DNA of 64,000 bases from Cordylochernes scorpioides (taxonomy: Eukaryota; Arthropoda; Arachnida; Pseudoscorpiones; Chernetidae). This document shows, one piece after another, positions 44,230-56,880 of the stretch; position 1 is the first letter of the stretch, and each line of letters starts with the position of its first letter. The notes below the pieces were generated by a model. The model was not told the origin of the DNA. It worked only from the letters and a program-made list of their open reading frames with translations, and searched no databases. The stretch covers positions 1,654,862 to 1,718,861 of the forward strand of contig CP092880.1 in the NCBI GenBank assembly GCA_030710605.1. The letters are read 5' to 3'. The position numbers and the translations under genes are program-made.

Positions 44230-46560
44230 GAAACTTTCTGAAGATTTCCAAAGAAACAACTGAAGAGTCTACACTGGCGGGTCTACGGCCGACCTGGGCC
44301 TCTGCCGGATCATCAGCGAGAGGGAAGAATGGATGGAGCCACGTGCTCAAATATTCTTTTTTTTTTTTTTCATCTTAGGGCAATATGGCGTCTACGTTTC
44401 TAGAACTCCACCTAGCTGTCAACCCCAGCCATCGCATGTCCCGTTCCCTCCACCGGCCCTTCTGTTAAGTCGCCGGTATCACACAGAAGCGCACTTGAAT
44501 CAAGCGGGAACAACAGTTTTAAGGAACAAAGGCTAGGAGATTGTATGGGAAAATATGGAGATAGGGTATCTCTGGGACGTCAGCGGGGCCGAAGACATAG
44601 AGAAACTGGAGCCAGGAGATAAAACATTGCCCAACTGCCAAGATGACATTGTGTTTTTATTTTGGGAATTTTCTTGATTGTGTTGAAACCTGATAACACT
44701 CGGACCGCACTGTGCCCTCGTGGAACTTGGCCGGAGAATACAGACGAGAGGCTCGGGGTAACTTCAAAATTCGGATCTTTATTGGAACCTTAAACTTCAG
44801 TAACCGTATTTGATCCCAAGTCAAAGTTTCCTGAAATATTTGATCAGCAATTTGCTCTCGTCGAATGACGGATAGATCTCTGTAGACGACACAATACATA
44901 GAACTGCTATGATGGACGTGTATCTACAAACTGCCTGAGACATAAATACAGCACATGGATCTACCATGTGACGGCACTTTCAGCAGCGCATCTCTCTGGA
45001 CTTCCCCAGCGCCGTGGCATTCCCAACACACGGAATGGAATACTGACTGCGCTTGTGCCAGAAAATAGATTTACATATATTTATACCAATGACTATATCT
45101 ATTTAATCAAGTATCATCTTTCCATCGCAGAAAGAACAGTAATTAATTGTTTTCCAAAATATATTCTGTAAAAAAGAAACAATCGCACTAAATGCTGTAT
45201 ATATATCACACCTGTGAACGCGTCTGATGCACCATGGGAGCTCAGAGTTGGATTTGGAACAATTGGTTAGGACCTCATAGGTTTTTTAGAAGAAATCCAG
45301 GTTTCTATCTTAAGCCTGCTTTAAGTGAGACGGGCGAAAAGTTATTAAAATCAATATCAGGATTAATTCATCTCTTTTATAATTTATTAGTCTGTTTTAA
45401 ATACCACCACACTGTACATTATAATTATTATATATATCTTGAAATAAAACTTTGAAGGTTCCAAAAAGCCACCCTCCAGAAAATAAACATATTTACTCCT
45501 GAAGACCTAAAGAACATTCTCAAGTACAGTACATTTGATAAACTGAATGTCTTTTGCCAACATTAGACGTGAAGTCTCAACTCTGATAAGTTGGTGACTT
45601 TAGTACGTGGTGGCTCCAAGAATCTGGGTTATATCAAGAGAAAAATATCAATAGATATTTTAAAATTTCGTTAAAATTTTAACGTTGATGTTTTAAAATG
45701 AGCTAATATCTACCTCAAGTAACCTTAAACATTTAGTCGAGCCGTTCGTTATTTGCAATGACCAAAGAATAATTCTGGATAATTGCATTATCGTCGTGAG
45801 TAAGCAATTGAAAAAGAGCTCCAAAGATCTAAAACCTTTTGAATAAAACGTTTCTTATAGGCTCAAAAATAAAGAGAGAGAGCTTACCATTTATGTTGTG
45901 AGAAAAGTTGAAGAGTAAACAAAATAATTTGATTAGCTTCTTCGCGTTGATTGAAATTATAAGTAGCGTTATAAAGGAGAAATAATTGCACAACGCATAT
46001 TTTATCATTTAGGTTTTTTTAAAAATCTTCAATACTGTTTAAAATTGCCTGTTGTTCCAGACCCGTTTGTAGAACGGGCTCAAGTTTATACATAGAATCA
46101 TGATAATAATGACGATGGATCGATATAAAATTGTCCATTGGAATCAATGAGACAATATCTTCTTCTAGCATCACTTTGCCAGAAACCTTTCATCCACTCC
46201 GTGAAATAGATTTATTCAAATCCCTTTTTGGTTGTTGTTGCTTAAAAATAGAAGGCCTGTCCAATAATTGCCCGAAAAGTTCCAATTTTTTTAAAACATA
46301 TAACACAAGTTTCCGAATACCAATTCTAATAAATAGAAAGTTTGAGCAACACGGCTGTATCACGATTTCCCACGCGCAGCACGGGGATAAAAGGAATTTC
46401 AAAAACCACTTCAAGTATTCTCGTCGAAACGGATTCAAAACCTGAACAGCGAATTTGTATAAAATTTTGTTCCAAATCGGTATGTCTGTATATTATACAC
46501 TTCAATTTTATTTAAAATAGCCTTCTGCGATGATCATTCAAAAGGTAGCCCTATATAAAT
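44230..46560. other. No gene seen
   Basis: Short ORFs only. TTTCCATCGCAGAAAGAACA at about 45119 is a fragment of the CAGATGGCGC MITE family. Confidence 0.35.
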
Positions 46561-46579
46561 GGTATTCATGATTTAAAAA

Positions 46580-47020
46580 TGGCAGAGAATCAGTGGACAA
46601 TGATGGCACGTTGGCCGGCCAATCATTCACAGGATTCCTGAAAACACATTCTTCGACATAAAATGGATTTTACATTAGGAATGCCTTAAAGAAAGGCAAA
46701 CAATAACTGATTAGGTTTATTTGAACATTCTGAGACGTCTACGTGAGTCAATTCGCCTTAAAAGAAAGGAAATGTGGGATTCCAAAAATTGGTTTCTCCA
46801 TCATGACAACGCTCGGCCACACACATCTTTGCTGAATTTTTGTTGCCAATAACGGCACCCCAATAAACCTGCTAATTCTCCAGACTTAGCTCCCCATGAC
46901 TTTTTCCTATTTACAAAATCAAAATGGCTTTGAAAGAGAAGGTTTTTGACACTAGAGAAACTATTATTGTGGAAACGAGAAAGTTATTGAAGAACATCGG
47001 AAAGTCGACTTTTGTAAGTG
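46580..47020 (+). pseudogene. Decayed mariner transposase, C-terminal part
   Basis: Across frames: FYIRNALKKGKQ, HHDNARPHTSLLNF (second Asp), NSPDLAPHDFFLF (third Asp), giving a DDD mariner signature, broken by stops. No TIR located. Confidence 0.7.
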
Positions 47021-47229
47021 TTTGGAAGCACGGAATAGAAGCTGTGTATAAATGCGGGAGGGGAGTGTTGTGAAAAATACCAATCCGTTTTTCTCAGTCT
47101 CGCCGTTTTTGTGATTCTTGCCTTTTCCGGGAAATATTGGACAGACCTTATAAAATAAAATTTGAAACAATTTTATTTATTATATTCTCTTGTTTTTTTT
47201 TTTTATATATATTCCGATTTCTTAAATTA

Positions 47230-49851
47230 CACTGGTCAACAAGAATTTTGCACAAGAGAACCTGATTATGTTTCTAGTGTAACTTTTCATGCTGAACTCA
47301 AAACTCTAATCAGAAATTTCCCATCACCTATGGTTTTTGCGTGACGGTCTTTTTTTAGTATTGGGATAAATACAGTAAAAAATGCAAACAATGTTACGTA
47401 AGCAGTTTTGCATAACCCTTATTACATTACACTAGTTTATCAAAAAATATTTTTCTTTGTCCACAAAGAAATAGCATTTAATCTACATGTCCTGAATCCA
47501 AATATACCATTAGCTTTTTTTCTATTACACAATATTTCTGAGATACACCTACTTGAAATTTGGAAATATTGTTAATATATATATAGGCATATATGAATAA
47601 AACATATTTATTTATTGAAAAGCAGTGACAGTGGATTTTCTTCTATACTTTGCTTGTGGTAGATCCCTCTTGAGTGTCCAGCAGTAGTCGGCAAGCATAG
47701 CGGGACTCCATTTACCTTGGTACCGCTTCTCCATGCTTGATATATCTTGATGAAACCTCTCACCATGCTCATCGCTAACTGCGCCAAGATTGTCTGGAAA
47801 GAAATCTAGATGTGAATGCAGGAAATGGATCTTGAGGGACATGTTACATCCCAGTGCTTTGTAGGAAAGCAACAGATCATTAACTATGTCTCGGTAATTT
47901 TCAAACTTGACACTTCCTAAGAAGTTTTTGCAAACGTTTCTAAAGGAATTCCATGCTGCTGCTTCAACTTCATTCAAACTATTTTGAAAATTTCCATCCT
48001 GCTGCAATTCTCGAATCTGAGGTCCAACGAAAATGCCTTCTTTAATCTTCGCTTCACTTATACTAGAAAATGTTTGTTTTAGGTAGGCAAATCCACTGGC
48101 ATTTCGACCCATTGCCTTGACAAAGTTCTTCATTGATCCCAGTTTAATATGTAATGGTGGTAAGTAATTATTTTCTGAATCGATCAGGGATAGATTTGCA
48201 ATATTTTTATATCCTGGAGTAAAGATTTTACGGTTTGGCCAGATTTTTTTAATGTAATGCCTTTCCCTATCTCTGCTATCCCACTCACACAGAAAACAAC
48301 AAAATTTTGTATATCCAAGCTGTAATCCACTCAAGAGAGCAACGACTTTCAAATCGCTGCATATTTTTCAACCGTATCTTTCATATTCTATCTTTTTCAA
48401 AAGCAGTTTCATGTTTTCGTAAGTCTCTTTCATGTTGGATGCATGTGTTATTGCAACTGATGGGAACTTATTTCCATTGTGAAGGAGAACAGCTTTCATA
48501 CTAATTTTTGAAAAATCAATGAATAAACGCCACTCTTCTGTATCATGGTCATGACCAAGCGCTTCCATTAGACTAACAACATCATTGCAATATACTAAAT
48601 CATTCTCTTGTTAAAAGAAGTCTCGAAATTCATCTTGACGCTTGCCAAAAAAGCATACTTTTGTGCCTTTATGCAGCAGATTCCAGCATTTTAACCTAGA
48701 GCCTAAAAGTTCACTCTGTTTTTGTATAAATCTAAATCACGTACGAGGTCGTTCAAATCTCCTTGGGTTAATAAATGAGGTTCAGATAAAGCACCTGCTT
48801 CAAAATTTGTGTGATCCCACTTTTGCTCTCGTCTATTTGAATCATCGTCACTAAATATTACATTTCCAGGAGGCTGTGGAACAGGTAAAATATCACTATG
48901 AGGAACCGGTCTCATAGCAGATGGCGAATCTGGATATTCAACTGTATGTCTTGATTTGGATGTAATACCTGTAGTCTTTGTCAAACAAAAATAACAGTCT
49001 GAAGAATAGTCTTTAGGTTCCCTCCATATCATTGGAACCGCAAAAGGCATATGACGTTCACCTTTAATCCACCCTGTAAGATGTCGAACACAAATTACAC
49101 AACAATGGTGAGGAGCCCAAGTCTTATCTTGGTCACCGACTTTACAGCCAAAATAAAGTTCATAGCACTTTTTGATGAGCGGTGTAAAGTTTCGCCTTTG
49201 AACTTTGAAAGTTAATTCCCCACAAATATAACAGAAAATATCAGGAATATTAATGCAACGCCTCGGCATATTGACACAGTCTAATGCATACGATTTATAA
49301 AAGCAAATCGATAGAGAAGAATAACCTAATCACTTCAAATTTACCTGTCACTTCTGCTGCAAATCTATTAAACAAATCGTAAGGTTCAATTTAAATATAT
49401 ATATATTAAAACTGTTAATGAGCAAATAGCATTACAGAGCTTGTCGTTATTTTTGAGTTGAAAGCAAAACATATTATAATATTATATAATAATAAATTAT
49501 ATATATTCAATTAAAATTTCAATAATTTGTTATTTAAATTAATATTTGTGATTCTTAAAGAGCAAAATTTAATTAATAACAAATAAAATAAAGCTTTTGG
49601 CTCCACATACCAACTCTTCTTTTCAAAAATAAACGGCTAGCTTAGTTAATGATGTAACTTAAAAATGCTTACGTAACATTGGTTGCATTTATTACTGTAT
49701 TTATTTCAATACTTAAAAAAGACCATCAGGCAAAAACCATGGGTGATGGGAAATTTCTGATTAGATATTTGAGTTCAGCATGAAAAGTTACACTAGAAAC
49801 ACCATCAGGTTCTCTTGTGCAAAAAAAAAAAGTTTTTTTTGTAGACCTGTG
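47230..49851 (-). mobile_element. DNA transposon with about 185-bp TIRs and a 3-bp TTA target duplication
   Basis: The left end (CACTGGTCAACAAGAATTTT, to about 47415) and right end (about 49660-49851) are inverted repeats sharing TTTTGCACAAGAGAACCTGA, GTTTCTAGTGTAACTTTTCA and AATGTTACGTAAGCA with moderate divergence. TTA flanks both sides (47227-47229 and 49852-49854). CAC ends with a 3-bp duplication would fit a CMC/Chapaev-like superfamily, but I cannot assign it firmly. Contents: one broken protein gene on the minus strand. Confidence 0.85.
47612..49269 (-). pseudogene. Broken transposon protein with Cys-rich N-terminus and GAVSDEHGERFHQDI motif
   Basis: Start ATG at 49269 (MPRRCINIPDIFCYICGELT), with Cys pairs CYIC, CCVIC and CYFC that look zinc-binding. 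The frame shifts near 48710, has a TAA near 48612 and a TGA near 48368, then continues to 47612 with FCCFLCEWDSRDRERHYIKK, LPPLHIKLGSMKNFVKAMGR, NMSLKIHFLHSHLDFFPDNL, GAVSDEHGERFHQDISSMEK. I recognise this as a protein type found in many copies in arthropod genomes; its lodging between long TIRs indicates it is the element's own transposase. The Glu/His-rich DEHGERFH block could hold a catalytic Glu (inference). Two stops and one shift make it inactive. Confidence 0.8.
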
Positions 49852-50097
49852 TTATATAATAAAAATAAAAGTTTTTGAAATTAATTTTATTCCATTTTCA
49901 GACAGAAAATTGAGATTATGATCTTTTTATTATATGACTTTAGATGAGTTTGTATCTGTAGGAAGAGATTCCCGCACACCCGAGATGTTGATTGTTCAGT
50001 ACTGAGCGCAACACTAACTTGAAGTAAAATTGATACAGCTTTTAGAGCTAATATGAAATCAAAAAATATGTGTGCAGTCCGTATTGTGTAATGAGAA

Positions 50098-50165
50098 AAT
50101 TGAAATGAGAGAGCCTGGTTCATACGTGGTGAACCCTTCAGCGATTTCGCCAGTCTTGAACATAT
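50098..50165 (-). repeat. Fragment of the CAGATGGCGC-end MITE family
   Basis: GAGCCTGGTTCATACGTGGTG and CAGCGATTTCGCCAGT match the family middle. Confidence 0.5.
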
Positions 50166-50237
50166 TGGGCTGAGTAAGAGTGTCTGAGGAACCTATGGCC
50201 GTCAGCTTCTAGGACTGGAGAATTCTCACCCAGATAA

Positions 50238-50654
50238 TTCTATATACAGTTACGAGCGTCATTCCTCATCTCCTAATCATCTCTGTCACCGTTTGCTTTT
50301 TTTTTTTTTGGAATGGCGCCCTCCTATTGGTTGGCTACGATCACGCCACCTTTGCCCCCCCATCATGCCTCCCCCACTCGCTTTTTCATTTTTGTAACTA
50401 TTGTGTTGGAGCGGGTCGCTCCTTAAATAAATGCATATATTAGTTAATAACTAAATGGAATCCTCTCTTTCTTTTTCCCAGTATGAGACGCCTACGGAAG
50501 CCAACAGTACATAGACAGATAAAGCATATAGGCTATAGTTATTAACTAATATATGCATTTATTTAAGGCGCCAATTTATAATTGTAACAAATAGTATTTG
50601 AATAAAAACATTCAATCGGGTAAAACACGGGCGTTGCCCGGGTAATTCGGCTAG
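50238..50654 (+). mobile_element. Non-autonomous Helitron-like element, copy 1
   Basis: Starts about TTCTATATACAGTTACGAGC and ends with a GC hairpin (ACGGGCGTTGCCCGGG) a few bases before CTAG|TT, the Helitron 3' pattern of hairpin plus CTRR. No target duplication. It contains a perfect 32-bp inverted repeat (50421-50452 and 50537-50568), perhaps an older MITE carried inside. A second copy starts at 63642. No Rep/helicase coding. Confidence 0.7.
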
Positions 50655-51888
50655 TTAACCATAAAATGCGTCGAGCAATTCTTCTCTGCAGAGCACGCGA
50701 TGTACCGCAGAACATGTTGAAGTCCAGGACTGCGTCAAAGTTGGAGTCCACATTCCACCTCCCTCTTGAACTCATCTAATACTTCGACATTGGGTGTAGT
50801 GAACCTGGTGAAACGTTTGGATTTCTACAGACAATGTCTCCATATCTGATGGCGGATTAAAATCTTAAACTTCATGTCTCGAACCGCTCAATCTGATGGC
50901 GGAGTATAGGCTCGGAACTTGTGTACCGAATGAAGTTTTACGTATTTCTATTGTAATGGCTAAATAAATCTCTGGCCCTAAAAATTCCCCAAGCGCTATG
51001 AAGCAGCTCGAGTAGAAAGTTGCGAGGACCCAGCTCCTACCTCACGGACGGCGGCTGCAGGTGAGTGCTGACGGCGTGTCACGCTGGCTCCACCCACGTC
51101 GCCGCGAACAATGAACTGGACTTCTTCAAACAAAGGATCGCACCAATTGAGAGGGAAATAATTACACCTTCCTTCTCCTTATCAATTTCCCTCCGCCGAC
51201 ATCCTTCATGTCCTAGAGATAACCTGAATAGAGCAATATATGCAATATATATATGTATATCGCATATATTGCTCTGAGTTGGGTTTATATGTTTTTCTTA
51301 TATTCGGATATATATATACTCGAACCAAGAATTCCTTTCAAGTGCCAGACATATAAGAAAAAAACAGATCTCTCACAATGTGCGTATGTTAGATCAAACT
51401 GGAGAAACCGCTTACTCGCGTGTTATTTGTAAATGGCATTAGCGCGATCTATTTGTGAAAACATTGTGACAAAACAAGTTTGCTGATAGAAAATTGATAA
51501 ACACACGTATCATCATACATCTCGCTTCAACCTTCTACATTACAAGAATCACAGAAGCTTTCGCACACAGGCCGGCTCTTCTTCAACTAAATAAGAACGT
51601 ATCGACTTGGCTTGTATATCGTTTGTAACACTCCGTTTTTTCACACTATATTGGCACCTCTTCTACGAAAAATGATGTAAAAACTCTCTCCTGTCTCAAA
51701 TCACATTAGGTTCATATTTGGCTGAGACGGCTGGACTGAAGAATTCTGTGGTTCCTTCAATGGAGGAAGTTGCGGTCTCATATTTTGTTCTCCATCCTCG
51801 AGGTTTGCTCCAATGCATGCCTGCCCCACTGTGCCATCTAAACACGGGCGAAGTCACTCGGCGGCTGTGGAGAGGTTTTCCTATAAGC
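50655..51888. other. No gene seen
   Basis: Short ORFs only. A palindromic stretch near 51225-51280 (ATAGAGCAATATATGCAATA against its complement) forms a hairpin of about 20 bp. Confidence 0.4.
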
Positions 51889-54179
51889 CAGGGGTCTCCA
51901 AACTTTCCAGCCTTAGGGCCATACTGATGGGGTCTTTCCAGCCTTAGGGCCATACTGATTACTCCAGTAAGTTCCGAGGGCCAAGATGGCAACACTGCAT
52001 ATTATTAATTTTCCTGTATTAATTGTTATGTTTATTTGTTATTAAATGTTATTATTAATTGTTGCTTTTGTGTGTGATTTAGCAGAATGGAAAAGAAGCG
52101 AAAAATTGATAGTGAATGCAGAAAATTCAAAGATCAGTGGAACATTCAGTATTTCGTAATTGAGTCCAGTAACAAGGCGCTATGTTTGATTTGCAATGAA
52201 AGCATAGCCGTTCTCAAAGAATATAACATGAAACGTCATTATGAAACAAAACATTCTCAAAATTACTCAAAATATACAGGAATTGTGCGGACAGAAAAAT
52301 TCGAAGCTTTGAAGCGCGGATTGAAATCGCAGCAATCTTTATTTACAAAAGTCAAAACTGAACAAGAGGCGGCAACTCGTGCCAGCTTTCGTGTGGCTCT
52401 TGAAATTGCAAAACGTGGAAAACCATTCACCGATGGAGAAATGATCAAGGAATGCATAATTGCAGTAGTCGAAGAAATGTGCCCTGAAAAGGTAAATTTA
52501 TTAAAAACTGTCAGTATGTCAGCAAATACTGTGGCTCGAAGGGTAGAAAACATCGCTGAAAATATATCCTCTCAACTGTTCGACAAAAATGGACATGTTG
52601 AGGGGTTTTCTTTGGCCTTGGATGAGTCAACGGATGTGTCAGATACTGCTCAGGTGTTGATTTATATTAGAGGAGTAGATAAAAGCTATGAAGTGCACGA
52701 AGAACTTCTTGATATGTATAGTATTCATGGCACAACTACTGGTACCGATATTTTTAAAGGAGTTGAAATGGCCATTAATAAAAAGAACCTTCGATTGAAA
52801 AACTTGAAATGTATTACAACTGATGGAGGCAAAAACATGAGTGGGAAAGATAAAGGAGTGGTCGCTCTTGTGTCAAAGGCTGTAGAAAATGACGGCGGCT
52901 CAAAACCATTAGTCTTACATTGTATCATTCATCAACAGTCTTTGTGCGGAAAATGTTTGGATATGTCTGACGTTCTGAAACCAGTCATATCAACTGTTAA
53001 TTTCATCAGATCTTTTGGGCTGAATCACCGACAATTCCGACAATTTATTGCAGAGATTGGAGAAACAGACTTACCTTATCATACTGCCGTACGCTGGCTT
53101 AGTTGTGGGAAAGTCCTTCAGCGCCTTTTTGAACTTCGAGCAGTGATCGAAATATTTTTGAATGAAAAGCACCGCCCTCTTACTGAATTACAAAACAACG
53201 CATGGCTATGGAAGTTAGCATTCTATGTTGATTTGACAAAACATGTGAACGAACTGAATTTGAGATTGCAAGGAGAAAACCAGCATCTTCCTGATTTATA
53301 CACTAATATCAAGTCATTCCGGATGAAATTGATACTGTTTCAATCACAACTACGAAGTAAATGTTTTTCACATTTTAAAACATGTGAAATATTCAGCCAC
53401 ACTACTGAGACTGAGTTTCCTATCGATTTTGCAATCGAAACTTTGAGTGCTTTGAAGATAAATTTTGATACTCGTTTCTCGGACTTTGATGCCATTGCGA
53501 ATCAAATTAAGATTTTTCAGAATCCTTTTGATGCTGACATTGAAACCCTAGCCCCGGAACTTCAAATGGAAATGATTGATCTTCAGTGTAGTGATATAAT
53601 TAAGAACAAATATGAAAACTCATCTTTGTTGGAATTTTATAAGAGTCTTCCACTGACACAATTTGATAATTTGCATAAATTTGCTCGTGGGCTGTTTTCC
53701 GTTTTTGGTACTACTTATTTGTGTGAGAAAACCTTCTCCAAAATGAAGTACACAAAAAATGTATACAGATCTAAATTAACTGACGAGCATCTTAAATCTC
53801 TTTTAATAATTGGTACAAGTAAAATTAGTCCACAACTACAAACTATTGTCGGTGGAAAATCTCAATTACATACATCTCATTAGCATTTCATATGTTATAA
53901 GGTATGTGTTGTTCATTACTTACAATGTATAAAATGTAAGTTGGATTCATTTCAATAATTTGTTAGTTATTATATGCTGAAGTTAAATTTACTGCATAAA
54001 TTATACATGTCTTTACTCATTACCATTCTGTGTTTCTTTATCCAACTTATCACAAACATTTTATTTGCTATAAAAAATATTTGTTCTCTAAAAGGAGTTT
54101 TCAAGTATGTCTCCGCGGGCCGGACAAAATCTGTCTGCGGGCCGGATGTGGCCCTCGGGCCGTAGTTTGGAGACCCCTG
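51889..54179 (+). mobile_element. hAT transposon with perfect 8-bp target duplication CTATAAGC
   Basis: Ends are CAGGGGTCTCCAAACT and its complement; CTATAAGC stands directly outside both (51881-51888 and 54180-54187). Length 2291 bp. Near the left end, TTTCCAGCCTTAGGGCCATA is duplicated in tandem (51904-51957). The undamaged transposase ORF and exact duplication mark it as the youngest insertion in the window. Confidence 0.96.
52087..53883 (+). CDS. hAT transposase, intact, with BED-type zinc finger
   Basis: 598 residues, ATG at 52087 (a splice-acceptor-like TTTAGCAG precedes it) to TAG at 53881. N-terminal BED-like finger: CLICNES (Cys pair, about 38-44) with the His pair in HYETKH (52-57). 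Then the hAT RNase H-like core with FSLALDESTDVSDTAQ (first Asp), CITTDGGKNMSGKDKG, LHCIIHQQSLCGK, and LPYHTAVRWLSCGKVLQRLF. The C-terminal dimerization region ends with LFSVFGTTYLCEKTFSKMKY and YRSKLTDEHLKSLL. It most resembles the group that gave rise to ZBED5/GTF2IRD2/SCAND3-type vertebrate proteins. No stop or shift, so it may be active and could mobilise related MITEs. Confidence 0.95.
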   Translation: MEKKRKIDSECRKFKDQWNIQYFVIESSNKALCLICNESIAVLKEYNMKRHYETKHSQNYSKYTGIVRTEKFEALKRGLKSQQSLFTKVKTEQEAATRASFRVALEIAKRGKPFTDGEMIKECIIAVVEEMCPEKVNLLKTVSMSANTVARRVENIAENISSQLFDKNGHVEGFSLALDESTDVSDTAQVLIYIRGVDKSYEVHEELLDMYSIHGTTTGTDIFKGVEMAINKKNLRLKNLKCITTDGGKNMSGKDKGVVALVSKAVENDGGSKPLVLHCIIHQQSLCGKCLDMSDVLKPVISTVNFIRSFGLNHRQFRQFIAEIGETDLPYHTAVRWLSCGKVLQRLFELRAVIEIFLNEKHRPLTELQNNAWLWKLAFYVDLTKHVNELNLRLQGENQHLPDLYTNIKSFRMKLILFQSQLRSKCFSHFKTCEIFSHTTETEFPIDFAIETLSALKINFDTRFSDFDAIANQIKIFQNPFDADIETLAPELQMEMIDLQCSDIIKNKYENSSLLEFYKSLPLTQFDNLHKFARGLFSVFGTTYLCEKTFSKMKYTKNVYRSKLTDEHLKSLLIIGTSKISPQLQTIVGGKSQLHTSH

Positions 54180-54189
54180 CTATAAGCCA

Positions 54190-55625
54190 TCAATATGTCA
54201 GTCGTGACAAATGGCCCCTCCAGAAAAATGCCATTTCAGCAGTTCCTCTCTTCCCGGAACATCTCCAACTGGAGGAGAAAACACGTTATTAATTAGAAAA
54301 CACCTTTTGGGGGGATTGGTTTCCGGCTTTACTATCTTTAGAAGGTCAGCCAGAAGTTGAGAGTTGGTTTGGATTCATGTTGGGTAAATTGATCATTTTA
54401 AATGACGAAATAACAGTATTCCATACAACACAGATCTCAGCATTTGAAGTATTTATAAATATATACTCCTGGGGTTTTCTATCTTTATTTCTCTGGTGTT
54501 TTTTAACGAGGTTTGTTGAGAACTGAAATCAGTAGGAGCGAGAAACGCCATGTGTTGGTGTGCAGTTGTTTGAGAACAGATTCAACTGGAACACTGATCG
54601 TGTATCATCGTGAAACTACTCTAGCTGCCACAGCCAGTGTTTGGCACGGTCGCCTTGCCTCTCTGGGCATCAGCGCTGGGCACTGTGGCCGTTTTGACCT
54701 CACAGCCAGCACTGTCGCCGCACAGCTGTCACAACTTGCTTCTTGTATCGAGATGTTGCGGCAAGCGTCGTGCAAATTGTTGCACTGGCCTAGCTCTCAC
54801 AGTTAGTGCCGTGTACCACTGGAGCACTGTCATCGTGGTGTACAACGGGGGCACTGACCCAGCTGTCACAACCAGGCAATATAATTAGATTCGACCTCGT
54901 ACTTGAAGCAATTGGCCAAACGATACCTTGAACTTGGCAAACCAAGCGCAGGCCGTCGACGCTTGGCGATCGCCGTCCTATATATTGATCAATGTTTCTC
55001 TCAAATTGCTGAACACTTATTGAAATAACTAAAAGGGCTTTCCACCAACGGTGAGAGATGGCCAGGCTACATCAGAACACAAACATGGCTGTCGTCACAC
55101 TCAAGTTGACCTTTCAACAAGTCGACTATATCATTCTCTCGAGTTGACCGGCTGACTAACTTTCCCATATCTTGTATACACTAGCATCTTCAGAATACAT
55201 TTCGCCTAAATCTTCTCTATTGGTCGATGTACAAGCGAGTTTTCTACAAAAATGTAATTTTCTATGAAGCTACGTTGCATAATGTGTTGAAACGAGGTCG
55301 GGCCGGGACACCAATTGTTGTCGGAGAATGCTGTTGGTGGAAGGTTGTGACGTTTCATTCACTCAAATACATCTCTTTATTAATGGCCAGGCGCAAGGAA
55401 AACTTTGGGAGATTCATTATGGGGAAATGCCCAGCCAGATGAGCAATTTCGCTTAAACTTAGCCTCGGTCTTTAATTTTTTCCACCTAAGGAACAGCGGA
55501 GGCAATATTTGATCAAAGCGGCTGAATGTTTACCGCAGTGTGAGAATGACACGTCGTCAAGGTCGAAGTCTGGATTCCTGACGAGCGCACTTTGCCCGGA
55601 GGTTTGCTGCGGGACCTTGGACCTT
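54190..55625. other. No gene seen
   Basis: Short ORFs without known motifs; no strong repeat structure noticed. Confidence 0.4.
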
Positions 55626-55629
55626 CTTC

Positions 55630-55800
55630 AGGTAGATGATCAAAGTTTTATTTAGATTGTTGGCACCCACACAGTATGGGGATGGACGTATTTGATCAAG
55701 GTTTATCTAAATTGTTGGCACAGTGTGGGAGTGGACTTATATTATCAGTCTTATCTAAATTGCTGGCACAGTATGATGGGATTGGACGAGGTTGAAATTT
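55630..55800. repeat. Degenerate tandem repeat, about 57-bp unit, three copies
   Basis: TTTATCTAAATTGTTGGCAC, CACAGTATGGG and GATGGACGT recur three times with drift. Confidence 0.75.
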
Positions 55801-56634
55801 TGTCCAATTTCCGTGTAGAAATTTCTGTGATCGACGTCCCCCTACTCCGACGTCCCTCGACGCCTCGGCCCTACCTGACCCTTGTCGTCCACATTTTGCG
55901 ACAAATCGAGTTGTCATGGCGACGCCGCGCAGCAGAGAGACAAACTTCTCCACATCCTTTCACTGCAAACTGTCGTGCAGATGTTGAATCCGTGTTTTCG
56001 ATGTTTATTTTTATAATATCAAAAATTAATATGCAAAAACGATCGTTTACCAATTTTTGTGATTTGACAGAAAAGACGTTTAGCTGCAGGAGGTGGAAGT
56101 TCTACGCAAACCTCGTGCTATGGTTCTGAATGAACACGTTTATATCATTATAAATATATACATGTAACTAACAAACACGGTGTTAAATATTTAATAAATA
56201 TGTGTTATACCGCATCACGGTGTTTGGCAACTCTAAGTTCGAATTGTTCCCTCGCTGTGTCACCAAAGTGTCGACAAGTTCACCAAAAAAATAAATTTAT
56301 TAAAACCCACTCTAAATGATGCCATGGAATCTGCGATCTTTCCGTAAAGTTCGCTCTACGCTATGGTACTTGTTCAAAGTTATGTTTGCCCTGAAATGTT
56401 TCATTTGTGTCTCCGAAAAATACAAATATCTTCAACTCCCCTGAATTACCGTAGGCCTCTCCAAATAGAACCGGCGCCAAAACTGTCATCGTTTAGTATT
56501 GGTTTCATTTTATGCGATCGTCTGCCTTTATTACAACGGCAGCACTCCTGCTATTTGTAAGAATTACTAGATGGCCTTCATCAGCCTTTTAGTAATTTTA
56601 TCATTTCTAAGACAATATATACTACACAGGCGTG
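55801..56634. other. No gene seen
   Basis: An ORF of 145 codons (55692-56129) overlaps the repeat and shows no known motif. Confidence 0.35.
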
Positions 56635-56880
56635 TAGACAGCCGAGAAGAACCCACACACCCATGTAGACAACCGAGAAGAACCCACAAACCCATGTAGA
56701 CAGTCGAGAATTACTAACACACGAGTGTAGACAGCCGTGAAGAACCCACAAACGCATGTAGACAGCCTAGAAAATCCACGTGTAGACAGCCGAGAATAAC
56801 CCACACACGAGTGTAGACAGCCTAGAAAATCCACGTGTAGACAGCAGAGAAGAACCCACACACGAGTGTAGATCGCCAAT
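56635..56880. repeat. Minisatellite, about 30-bp unit
   Basis: About eight variants of GTGTAGACAGCCGAGAAGAA then CCCACACACGA, with length differences between units. Confidence 0.9.
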
